Origin: Choanephora cucurbitarum
Taxonomy: Eukaryota; Mucoromycota; Mucoromycetes; Mucorales; Choanephoraceae
Direction: 5' to 3'
Length of the DNA: 64,000 nucleotides
NCBI GenBank assembly: GCA_025331435.1
Contig: JAIWNI010000018.1
Span: 248,001 to 312,000 of the forward strand
In this document: positions 12,228-24,004 of the stretch, in pieces
Position numbering within the stretch: the first letter of the stretch is position 1
How the letters are laid out: every line of letters begins with the position of its first letter
Translations under genes and position numbers: made by a program
Notes under the pieces: model-generated
The model's input: the letters and a program-made list of their open reading frames with translations, nothing else
What the model was told of the DNA's origin: nothing
Database searches by the model: none

Positions 12228-13866
12228 GAGGGAAAATTATTTGGTCATTTTCAAAGAAAAAAAAAACAAACGGCGCACTTTCAAAAAAATCAAATTACGC
12301 ACTGGAAGTTTGGTGCATAAGCTAGGCAATATTTATGCGTATGCTAAATACACTTACATTTTATCATAGGCAGAATACCTACAGAAATCTTGGAAATAGC
12401 TATAGCAAGTTTTAATAAAACTATATGCAACTCCATATGTCAATATCTCTTCTTAAAGCAGCTACTATCTCATAAGTTTTTTTTTTGACAAGCAGATCAA
12501 TAGAATTCAACTCAGGTGAAGATATACATTACTTATAGCTTCAGCTCTCAAAAAGGCCTTGAACGTTGTCTATTTTCAAATAATGACCATAAAATCCCTC
12601 GTGTCGGTTCATTACATCTAAAACATTGTCAACAAAGCTAAAGCAATGCCCAGTAACTGTACTTTCTTTTTTTTGCACCCAAAGCTTCCATTGTTTTTCT
12701 CTTATACCTTTATCTAGAATTTTCACTAAATTGGAAAAAAATTGATTCAGTGATGTAAACATCACCGCTCAAAAGCAGCCATATTCTCTAAAAGTGCTTT
12801 TGGTTCTTTGGATGTTGATCTCTTTCATTATGAGATGTAGGTCTTTTTTTTTTCTTCTATGCTTGTTTTATTCGTTTAAGCCAGGCAAGAGAGGTGGGTG
12901 GCTAAGGTAAGCCTAAAGCCTGATTTTTTAAATGCTTGCGCATCAAAGCCACTAGATTTGTATGTAATGAAAGCCAAAACATTGCTATACAATAGCATTT
13001 ACCTCATAAAAAAATCTCTGTTGGCCTCCTTCCTTCCTCCCTCAGATATATCAACTATTTGGTTCACCTGGTTTTCAGGTACTTGAAAATGATGGTAAGC
13101 ACTTCGAATTGTTTCTTTGGTTTTTGACAATATGCTTATTTTGGAATGTATTAAAAAGAAAAGGCTGAGATTCTTGAGTTGCTCTCTGGCAAAAGCCGAA
13201 AGAGTCTATATTAGAGAGCAACTTCATACATCCTAAAAGAGAAAGCTGAATAGATTCTCTCTTGTTATCTTTGTCCTTTTTCTCTCAAGCTAAGGATTCA
13301 ATGAGCCTCCTCCTGAAAAGCTTCCTAATACTATCGACATACTTACATATGTAGCTTGAGAGATTATTCTAAAGTTACCTTGAATGTCATACTCGTTGCC
13401 TAACCCATCTTCCAAACTGATGTGATGTTCAATATGCATGTTTCAACTTTTGGCACTTATCTCTCTTTTTTCTTTATTGTTGATTACATCCTACTCCATC
13501 CTTTCTGTCAGCACTATCTTACCCAAAGTACAATTGTTTGGAATAAAATATAGTGGAATTGAAATGAAATGATGAAATCTAGAAACACGCTAATTTGTAG
13601 TACTAGAATCAAGGTTTGCAATACATTCAGTGTTTATTTCATCAAAGTAGAACCAGCCCTCTATTCTTTCTTTTTCAGAAAAAGGCCACGACTGATTCTT
13701 ACCAAGCCAAAAAAAAAACTAACTAGGCATATTGTCGAGCAAGCAAACTATATTTTCTTGTATCCAAAAAAAATGAAGACACAAAAGGAAATTGACATGA
13801 TCTTCAGATTGTCAAGCAAGAGGCATTTTTTAAAACTGCGCGTTTTTTTTTTTGCTAATTGAGTCT
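12228..13866 (-). mobile_element. Decayed Tc1/mariner-type element, copy 2 (boundaries approximate)
   Basis: Related to copy 1 over several blocks: 12265-12330 (inverted-repeat core with ATTACGCACTGG and TTTGGTGCATAAGC), 12430-12640 (including ATAAAATCCCTCGTGTCGGTT, shared almost unchanged) and 13379-13420 (TTACCTTGAATGTCATACT). The minus strand keeps VMNRHEGFYGHYLKIDNV, the same deletion junction as in copy 1. About 600 bp in the middle (12770-13370) is not seen in copy 1. The left end is interrupted by an A-rich insertion. The right end is uncertain; a TTTTTAAAACTGCGCG stretch near 13828-13866 resembles the inverted repeat. Confidence 0.55.
12541..12765 (-). pseudogene. Transposase remnant of copy 2
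   Basis: A short open stretch with NVLDVMNRHEGFYGHYLKID, the same fused segment as copy 1. Stops and frameshifts surround it and the catalytic IEQLW block has decayed beyond recognition. Confidence 0.6.
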
Positions 13867-14138
13867 AGACGCAGTTACACCAAAGTATGGGTAACCTTTG
13901 TTGATCTGGACTCTTGTTCTATTTGGGACAGCCAAAAGCAAGTAAACGATTGTTGAAAGCATGTTGCATTTCTAGTAGTCGCTTGAGCTATAAAGAACAA
14001 CATGCCACAGCAAAATATGAAGCAAGATAAGCCAAACTTTTGTTTTTGCTTTTGCTTTTTGGCGCCCAGTTGAAACTGTACTTGGATATACAGGCCGCTT
14101 TGCATTTGATCAAGCAAAAGCCATTTGGTAACCAAAGT
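13867..14138. other. 3' flank of MSS1
   Basis: No gene recognised. It holds a perfect short palindrome (TTTGGTAACCAAA near 14125) just after the MSS1 stop codon, which might act in 3' end formation, and a run of GCTTTT-type repeats. Confidence 0.4.
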
Positions 14139-15842
14139 TTATTTACCAATACAAAACTGACCAAACAAGACATCAAGTACATTTTCAACGTCAATTCTAC
14201 CTGTAATTCTACCAAGTGCATTTGCTGCCTGTCTTAATTCTTCAGCGGATAATACAATTTCATCTTCTGGCATATCTATAAACGATGATTAAGTACACTC
14301 TTTTTTTTCTTGTTAAATGAAGTATAGTTACTTAGAAAATTATTGAGACAGGCAATACAATCTTCCAAATGTTCTCTATGACGCACTTGAGTAATAAGAA
14401 CAGGATTGGCTACAGAATCATCATATCTATAAAGCCAAGTATAGATTAAAACTTGTTCTCTTTCTCTCTTCATTTTTTTTACTCTTTACTTTGTCTTTAA
14501 GATATCTATCATTTGATCCAAGAACAACGATACACCTTCACCAGTCTCACAACTCATACTCCAAATCTTTTTAGCTCCTGTATCCTTCTTGAGCGTGGTA
14601 ATCAGTGTATCTAATCGATTCTGATCTGATATGACATCTTGCTTGTTCAAAATAACATAAGTGTCTTTATCAATCACATCTTTGACCACAGGATCTAATG
14701 CCATGCCGTTTTCTAAAGAAATCAAACAAATTTTGATATCTGAAGACTCTATTCTACGGAAAAGTAAGAAAATGATTCCCTTTGTCCATTCCGGTTATTA
14801 CCTTTGTCTTGCTCTTCGAATACCCTCCAATTCGATTAAATCGTTCGACTCTCTTAATCCTGCTGTATCACACACAATGACAGGATATCCACCAAGATTG
14901 AGCTTAACTTCAACCACATCTCTTGTGGTACCTGGAACATTGGACACAATTGCTGCTTCTCTCTTGGCCAGCCGATTCAACAGGCTACTCTTTCCTGCAT
15001 TAGGTGGGCCAACAATAGCTACCTGTATACCATTTCGTACCATCTCACCCACACGATGATCGTCAAGATGAGAAGAGATTGACGCATGTAGTTTTTTGAC
15101 TTGTTCGATCACTCCGTCCATCACACCTTCTTCTATATTTTCATCCTCGCCAAAATCGATCACAGCTTCAGTTGTGGCCATACATTCAATGATCTGTGTT
15201 CGCCATTGCTCATAGGGTATTCTTAGCCCTCCTTCTGCTTGACGCAAAGCCAATCTTCGTTGAACTTCTGTCTCTGCATTCAGCAAATCAGCTAAACCTT
15301 CTAATTCAGTCAAGTCAAGTTTATCATTATCAAATGCTCTTGATCCACATAAGTTTCATTGAGTCTATCAGTTTGCCTGTCTGTTCTTTACCTTCGAGCA
15401 AATTCACCCTGTTCTGCCATACGGAAATGAGGCATGGCATGCAAAGCGTCCAATACGCTCTTGACAACAGCGTTACCACCATGAATTTGTAATTCAACTG
15501 AATCTTCACCTGTAAAGCTATGAGGTCCGGGAAACCAAAGTACAAGGCCTCGATCCAATACTTCGCCCGAGAAAGGATGTCGAATACGTCTAAAATAAGC
15601 TTGTCGAGGATCTGTCATGCTTTTTGAGCCAGCAGGTAAAGTCATGTTGGTGATACACTAAATAGAATTTAGAGATAGGTTCATTTCTATCTATATTTTT
15701 CTTTTACTTCTTTTGCATGTTGACCTGAAATTCGAATCACAGCTACACCAGCCTTTCCAGGTGATGATGAGAGAGCATAAATAGTTTGAGGTCTAATGGA
15801 GGTAGTATAACACCGGATTGTTGGCAATCGCCATAAGAACAT
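14139..15842 (-). CDS. MSS1: Mitochondrial tRNA modification GTPase, MnmE/TrmE/Mss1
   Basis: Start [18 protein letters not shown] at 15842, an Arg/Ser/Thr-rich mitochondrial presequence. The N-terminal folate-binding domain has [20 protein letters not shown] and the [14 protein letters not shown] block. A helical domain follows, then the GTPase domain with G1 [16 protein letters not shown], the switch I TTRD, G3 DTAGLR and G4 NKQD. The C-terminus reads [20 protein letters not shown] and ends FCIGK, the C(I/L)GK motif whose cysteine is typical of MnmE. With Mto1 it modifies the wobble uridine of mitochondrial tRNAs. It is split by at least five short introns. The gene shares a 101-bp head-to-head spacer with the EngB-type GTPase. 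Confidence 0.93.
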
Positions 15843-15943
15843 GTCAAAAAAAAAAAAGAAGTTGGAGTCAGAAAAAAAAAGCAAAAGTTTCTCCTCCCTG
15901 GTGGTTTTTTTTTTCTTTTTGCATAAAAAAAACTTTTCTTATC
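15843..15943. promoter_or_regulatory. Divergent spacer between MSS1 and EngB-type GTPase
   Basis: Only 101 bp separate the two start codons. The spacer is made of A-runs and T-runs with no obvious TATA box, so both genes probably fire from one shared, nucleosome-poor promoter. Confidence 0.6.
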
Positions 15944-17116
<1,173 letters not shown>

Positions 17117-17133
17117 TTACAATAAAAAGTTTA

Positions 17134-18421
17134 TTAAGGTTGATTTCTCTTTAAAGCAAGTTGTATCATGGCTACTGCAGCATCCACTTCACCGTGCTGA
17201 GTCATCAAGGATTGAATAGGTGGAAGATGGATCTTTTCCTGTTCTTTTTTGATTGGGGAAGGATAGGAGGGTGCCGGTAGGAGTAGAACAGGTCTTGTGG
17301 TATAATGGCTTTGGATGACTGGAGTTGGTGTTGTAGAGTGTAGACAATGCTGGCATTGATATACTTGACAAAAGGGGGGTGATCTATAAGATAGGTGTTT
17401 TGTGCTGATTGTTTGGTGGATAGGGGGGAACAGTGGCAAAACCCGCTTTGCTTGCTGTTGTTGTTGTTGCTCTTCTTCTCTACTCAATTTGCGTTTATTG
17501 GAATGGTGCCTATCGTGTTGTTTGTTGAGTATGAGAAGAGAATAATTGAAAAAAGAAGATATAGACTTACAGTTGAATACGATGCTCTTTTCTTATACGT
17601 ATACGCACACCTTGATCAGAAAACGAACGAGACAGAAAGGTAGATTCTAGCATGCCAGGGAAAGTTTTGACAGAATAGACTTGAAATACATTTGAATAGA
17701 TAGATTTCAGATTGACTGCACCATGAGTGGATATCTGAAAGAGAGAGAGTTTTAATCGAAAATAGCCCTCTAGTCTAATTGAAATATCGCCAAACACAAA
17801 GAATCCACCATCTAATTCAGGATGAGATTAAGATATTCTCTTTGGATTATGTGAAAGAAGGACTGTAATTTACCTTGATTGTTTATGTCTTTTAATCGAT
17901 ACATAGAAGAAGCGGTTTGACCTGATAGTGCGATTGGTACGGAATAGTTAGGAAGTTCACGTCTATCTGAATCCACCAATGTTACTGCCATGATCAAATA
18001 AGGATCCTGTAAACAATTTCTATATAAATGCATGGAATACAACAAAGTCAGAATGAGACATTTAACTGCTATCATGACTACTTTACTGGTTTATCTGGTT
18101 ATCTGGATGGTGAAACAGAATTTGAATGATAGGAGGAGGATCCAATGGTCGACGATCTATCAAATTTCCGAAATGAATATCGTTTTCCAGAATGAAGTAA
18201 TTGGTAGCCTTTCTCTTACCTCTATCATTAGTTGTATTTATACGTGCTTGAATAGGTTGCTGGCGAATCTTCAACTCAAATGGCCTATTGCAAGAATCAT
18301 ATCAGTTAAACGAGAAAGGTTCACTATCACAGCATTAAACCTATTACTGTATACAGGAAGTCGCTTTAGAGTTTGATGATGCGAATGGATAGGAATACGA
18401 AGTCAAGATCTTATTGAACAT
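17134..18421 (-). CDS. Velvet-domain transcription regulator
   Basis: Coding exons read on the minus strand give a full velvet domain. The pieces are [14 protein letters not shown] with [13 protein letters not shown], then [19 protein letters not shown] and [14 protein letters not shown]. These are followed by [20 protein letters not shown], then [20 protein letters not shown] with a basic [11 protein letters not shown] end. Velvet proteins are fungus-specific, NF-kB-like DNA-binding regulators of development and secondary metabolism. The C-terminal exon has a basic KRKLS motif (possible NLS), a Q6 run and a proline-rich tail ending RNQP. The domain lacks the long insertion seen in VosA/VelB types, but subtype cannot be set. 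The 5' exon (start 18421) was placed by splice phase and is the least certain part. It converges with the EngB gene, 17 bp apart. Confidence 0.85.
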
Positions 18422-20324
18422 TATGTAATTACAGTCAAGCCTAAATATATATGTTTTCTGCTTTATGAGAAAAAAAACGAGAAGCAAGATGATATATGAC
18501 AGAACAGTTTATAAGCCTGTCAAAAGATTGAACTGTCTTACCCGGTATCTCTTGCGGTAACCCTCAGCAAAATGACTTCATTTACATATCGACATAGCCC
18601 AAAGTAACAATTTGCTATACTATTCAGCACTTGCCTTTTCTGTTTATTGCGTATAGGCAGTAGAAAAGAAGGAAAGGATATAGTCAATCCATGACACTTT
18701 GCAGGAAGCAAATTCCAACCAGAAGAATTAAAAAAAAAGGTAAGCTACAACAAGGCGAGTTCGTTAGTCCTGGATACATGAGTATCATCACGCCATGTAT
18801 AGTCAGGTGAGTAATGTGCTCAATGTAGATGTATACATATAAGCCGTAATTCCCGGCTCATAGAAAAGATAGTTTTGATATACATCATGTCAAATGGTGT
18901 CTTTTGAATTCATGAAGGTTTCATAAACGGATTTGAAGTGTGTCATGTTCTGTTCATCAATTTGAAACAAGGGCTGCAACGAAATAGAATTTGATCTGAT
19001 GTTTCCCGCTTTATTTCTTGGCAGGATATGATTAAGATTTTCTCTATTCTATTGATTCTCCTTTTTTCTTGCTTCTTCATGACCTGTGAACACATAGTTT
19101 AAAAGGGCTGAATTTTCCTAGCCAGGTTAAGAGCCATAGGAAACTAAGAGGAAAAAAAGAGCCCCTTTGACTAAAAAGAAGGCAAACTATATGAAGATCA
19201 AAGAAAAAGAGTGAGACACTTGTGTAGCAGTAAAAGAAGGAATGAAAACAGCCATTGTATTGACAGAGAGACTCAACGCTCTTTGGAGTTGGAGAGGGAT
19301 AATTAAACGAGCAAGGACCAACTCTGTCATATAAAATGTGGCATATGACTGATCAACGGATCATCCAGGGAGAGAGGACTAGGATTGTTTGGCTAGGAAT
19401 ACAGACTCTAGAAGAAAAGGTAAAAAAGTCTTCTACAACATCTGTAGCCTGTTACTAGAAATTAGAGTAACTAACCAAGACAACATAAAGCAGTATAATT
19501 ATGCTCTTGGTTGGCCATTGACAACCTAGAACGGGTCTCGTCATCAACTTGCTTCGTTATGCAGAAAAATATTTGGAATAGCAATGATGTTGGCTATCAC
19601 GAACGAAGAAGTGGACCAATTTGAAGATGCATTGACCGACGTCTACGGAAGAGGAGGAGCTTCATTGCTAACCAGGGAAAACTGTGAAGGCGTAACTATA
19701 GGGATTATTTTGATGTTAATACTTACTATCATATAACCACCGTTTCTTTTTTTTTTTTACTAAAGAAGCTAAAGGATCATTACCACTCACAAAGAGTCAG
19801 GTGCAAAAAGCCATTTGCTCAAATATGCATGATTGTTATTGAAAGGAAAGTTTGATCCGAAGAGGAATGCATTAAGAACTTGCTCTATGACTGATTTAAA
19901 CATGTTGCAAGTATTGTGTCATTCCTTTGGACAAAAATAAAAAGCATGAATATAATGCAAGAAGCAAAGATTGACTACTAAACGCTGTCAGCTTTTTATC
20001 TCTTTTCAATCAATCAATGAAATAGGAACAACTAATTATTTGGGACTATTATAAATTTAGCATATTTTTATAGCTGTATATGGAGTAAATTGTTGTACTC
20101 AACCAAAGTACCCGACTGTATATGTGCGACCTTGCTTTTCTTTGTTGTTAATCCGCTTTGTTACAACATCTACTGTATCTGGAAGAGATAGTTAGTAACG
20201 AAGCCAGTGTCAGTAAATCAGTACCTGAGCTTAAAATCAAATGATTTTCTTTTTCTCTCTATTATTTTTCTGCAAAAAAAAAAACTTTTTCCTTATTTGA
20301 ATAGTACATCATTAGTTTAATGCC
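18422..20324. other. 1.9-kb gene-poor stretch between velvet and FCP1
   Basis: AT-rich with no intact gene recognised. A 49-codon open frame at about 19586-19736 (includes NEEVDQFEDALTDVYGRGG) has protein-like composition and may be a relic exon. The part next to FCP1 (about 20230-20320) is a pyrimidine-rich promoter-like leader. Confidence 0.5.
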
Positions 20325-22149
20325 ATGTCTTGCCTTCATGAAATGATATTTGAAGGCCTATGTGCTATCTGTGGCCAGACTGTAGATACTGGGTAAAACG
20401 TGAAGAAATACAAAGTTCCTGATTGTTATGACTCAACTTTTAATACAGTTCTAAAGATCATATCAACATGACACATAACACGACAGGCATTACAGTCAGT
20501 TTAGTGGTAAATTTTCAAAAGAGAAGAAGAAGAAAAAGATCTGATCAGCATTTAAATCTCATCTTATCAATAGGAAGCAGAACGTCTCGAAAAACAAGAT
20601 AGAGAACGACTTTTGAAAGAAAAGAAACTTTCGTTGATTGTCGACCTTGATCAGACTGTGTTGCATGCCACCTGGGAACCTAATATTGCCAACTGGGTAG
20701 ACGAACAAAAGACAAAGAATCCAGTAAAGGATTTGCGCACATTTTCATTGGATGGCAGTATGAACAAGTATACCATCAAGCTAAGGTAAGATAACACAGA
20801 ATTTTCTTGATAACGACCGTTGAACAAGTTTGATTCTAGGCCTGGATTAGATGCATTTCTGAAGGAAATGTCCAAATATTATGAAATGCATGTCTATACA
20901 ATGGGTACGCGATCCTACGCAAATGCAGTCGCTAAAGAGATCGACCCCGATGGCAGCTTATTTCAAGACAGAATTCTGACGCGTGATGAGAATAAGGATA
21001 AGAGTACTACCAAGAAATACCTCGAACGATTGTTTCCTTCAGATCAATCCAAGGTAGTTATCCTAGATGACCGTGCTGATGTCTGGGATTATTCCCCTCA
21101 TCTGATCCAGGTTAAGCCTTATGAATTCTTTTATGGTATTGGTGATATCAATGCACCTACCAATTCACCTGTTATTATTGAAGACACTGTAAATAAATCA
21201 CCACCTAAACAAGACTCTACCCAATTAGAACAAGATCATCGCCCCAACTATATCCCTGATCCTAATGATGCAGATGATATCTTGACTGTCATTCAAAAGG
21301 TAAGCAGAGAGTGTGTACTTGTGCTCGTAAGCTAATAGTCTGATTAGATCTTAATCAATATACACACACAATACTATCAACATTATGAACAAACAAATAA
21401 CACAGCCACCATCTTGAGTCAATTGAAATCAGCTATTTTAAAGGACTGTCATATTGTCTTTTCTGGTGTCATTCCACTTCAAACAAAGCCTCAGGATTCT
21501 TCTATCTGGAGAATGGCTACTTCTTTTGGTGCAAGATGCTTTGAAGATCTTACAGGCAAAGCAACTCATCTGATAGCTGCTTCAGTAAGTTTAAATGAAA
21601 CAATCTTGATTTTCTTAAGAAACCCATTGACTCATCCATAGTCTATAGCCTGGTACCAATAAATTCAACACAGCCATTCGATATCAACATATTAAAATAG
21701 TCTACCCAACATGGCTTACTAATTCAATCTGGCATTGGAAAAAGGAAGATGAGACCAAATATCTAGTTCCTCACAATAAGCGAGAGGGATCCAATACATC
21801 TGAAGTAGAAAACCCCGAAGAAGCCCAATTGGATTTTGATGATGGATTAGGTTTTGAATGGGAAGATGATGAAGTGGATGCTATTCTGATGGAATCTGAA
21901 GACGATAAAAGTAGTCTTAAACAAGAACAAACTGAAGAGGATGATGAAGAAGAAGAAGAGGATGAAGATATAGAGGATTGGTTAGGCGCAGAATTATCAG
22001 GCTCAGAAGAAGGCGATGATGTAGCCTATGGTGAAGAGCACGAAGATGAAGACGAAGATAAAGAGGAAGACGAAGATGATGATAAAGAAGAAGAAAAGGA
22101 AGATGATGAAGATTTACGCTCACAAAAGAGAATAAAGAGAGTTTATTAA
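20325..22149 (+). CDS. FCP1: RNA polymerase II CTD phosphatase Fcp1
   Basis: Six or so exons. The start MSCLHEMIFEGLCAICGQ gives the Cys-rich GLCAxCG block that precedes the phosphatase domain. The catalytic motif is LSLIVDLDQTVLHAT (DxDxT). The domain continues through YEMHVYTMGTRSYANAVAKE, then VVILDDRADVWDYSPHLIQV. A BRCT domain follows (KDCHIVFSGVIPLQ, then PTWLTNSIWHW). The C-terminal 100 residues are strongly acidic. Fcp1 dephosphorylates Ser2 of the Pol II CTD and recycles the polymerase. Compared with yeast and fission-yeast Fcp1, about 100 N-terminal residues before the GLCA block are absent, and I found no upstream exon for them. Its stop codon overlaps that of ELL. Confidence 0.9.
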
Positions 22150-24004
22150 GACAGTAGACTTTTAGGGATTCTGTAATGATGCTCATCAATGTTTTGCTTG
22201 ATAGAAGCCCACATATAGTTCAGTCTTCGTCGCTTATTATTACAGTCTACCAAGAAGCCCTCTGCTTCCTTGAGCCCCTCTTCATTATTGTTCTGCCTAA
22301 GATAGTTTGCCTTAACCATGCCTTGATATTCTACTTTAAGATCATAATAGGAACGTTTGGTTCCCTTAGGAGGCAATGTGGTCTCTAATGCCTTGATATA
22401 ATCAGGGAAATGAAGTTTGAAAAACTTTTTGATTCGACTATAGTCAGTACGGGCATGAACATAGTGATGGCAATAGGCATCAAACAAGCGTTGGCTTTTG
22501 ATATTGATAGGTTGAATGGTACTGCTGACGGCTGTCTTGACCACAGATTTAGCAGAATCCACTTTCTTTTTCATCACAGGCACAGTCAAGCTATCGCGCA
22601 CGGCTGGTAATTTTTCTCGTTCTCTTTCTCGTTCTCGTTCTCGTTCTCTTTCTCGTTCTCTTTCTCTTTCTCTTTCTCTTTCTCGCTCTTTTTCTCGCTC
22701 TTTTTCTCGCTCTCTTTCTCTTTCTCTTTCTCGTTCTCTTTCTCGTTCTCTTTCCCTTTCTCTTTCTCTTTCTCGTTCCTTTTCTCTTTCTCTTTCTCTT
22801 TCTCTTTCTTTATATAAGGTATAAGTTATAGTGTCTATGTATACATAGGAGTATTCTTACCTTCTTCTGGTTTTCGTTTGATAGGTGTAGATACTTTTTC
22901 ATTCACTACTGGTTTTGCATATTTCTTGTTGGCCGAAGAGGGTTTTAGATGATGAGAAGAGGAAGGTGTAATAGGCCGTGTTGGCTTGATTGCTTGTGGC
23001 GATAGTTTAGTGTCCATAGACGATTGAGGCGTAGAAGGCGAAGGAGGAGCAAGAGGAGTCAGCCGTCCTTTACCCTTCTCTAATGTCTGAGGTGTCGGTT
23101 TACGCTGTAGAGTAGGTGATTTCTTTACAGTGATAGGACTTTGATCAGGGTGATGTAGATTGGATCGATCTGTCTCGAAGCCTTGTTGTTGCAATAGATC
23201 ATAGGCTTCTCTTGCATTATCTGCCACTGTCTGTTTCTCAGCTTGAGAATAAAAGGGCCATTGCCAGATCTGAATTTCTTTATAGAGATTGGGCTTTAAA
23301 CAAAACTTTTTTCGATCATCTTTTTTGATAGGGATGCCCACCTAAACAACAGTGTCAATACATGTGTAACACTTTAAACAAACAACTTTACTGTCTCTAG
23401 TATACGCTTGACTTCTAACTGATCACATTTCTCTGGTTGCTTTCGATTCAATGATTTGACTAGTTCGATTAAGGACCGAGGCTGTAAAGCCAAGCGCTGA
23501 AGGATACGAACTCGAATAGGGTATTTCAATTCATTAGGTGTGGGAGGTGAGAGGGTGACAGCTGGTGCATTCTTTTGAACAGGAGGTGATGGGGGTATGG
23601 TCTTTTTGGTCTTTTTAGGTGTAGCAGTAGAAGAGGGTATATCAAGCAATTCGATACGTCTTGCCATTTTGTCTCGTTCAGCTATCTTCTTGTTGGGTGC
23701 TTTTTTGATGGTGGTAGTGGCAGGAATAGCATCCCCTAGATAATGAAGTGTACTAGAATTGTTGTTATAATAAATGGCTTCTGTTGGTTTTTTTATTGTG
23801 TTTGTATCTATTCTTATTCGAGTATCATCTAATACCAATTCCTAAATAAATAAATAGGTAAATATCTCTCTTTAACACACATACTGTCCAACATACCAAT
23901 ATGCCTGGCTTTATACTCTCAATCACCAATGACTTTTGCTTTGTCAGTTTGGTCATTGTTTCTGCATTGAGTTTGAGATTTATCATCTTTTCATGACTTG
24001 TCAT
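22146..24004 (-). CDS. ELL: RNA polymerase II elongation factor ELL
   Basis: Start MTSHEKMINLKLNAETMTKL at 24004, then SLVIESIKPGIL joined to LVLDDTRIRIDTN. This is the N-terminal ELL domain, including the winged-helix part LKYPIRVRILQRLALQPRSL with LVKSLNRKQ. A long Ser/Pro/Thr-rich linker follows, then an Arg-Glu repeat of roughly 60 residues. The C-terminal occludin-homology domain holds YSRIKKFFKLHFPDY, with YDLKVEYQGMVKANYLRQNN and RRRLNYMWASIKQNI. ELL raises Pol II elongation rate and, with EAF, is part of the super/little elongation complex. Overall order matches animal and fission-yeast ELL. It is placed tail to tail with FCP1. Confidence 0.85.
22614..22810. repeat. Hexanucleotide (TTTCTC/TTCTCG) repeat inside ELL
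   Basis: About 195 bp of imperfect hexamer units. On the minus strand it encodes alternating Arg-Glu/Lys-Glu in the ELL linker; on the plus strand the same DNA reads as Arg-Ser/Leu-Ser. It is immediately downstream (gene sense) of a short intron. Confidence 0.9.

Noticed and set aside
22516..22824. Plus-strand open frame of Arg-Ser/Leu-Ser repeats
   Set aside because: It is the antisense reading of the hexanucleotide tract in ELL; no start context, domain or splice signals support a separate SR protein.
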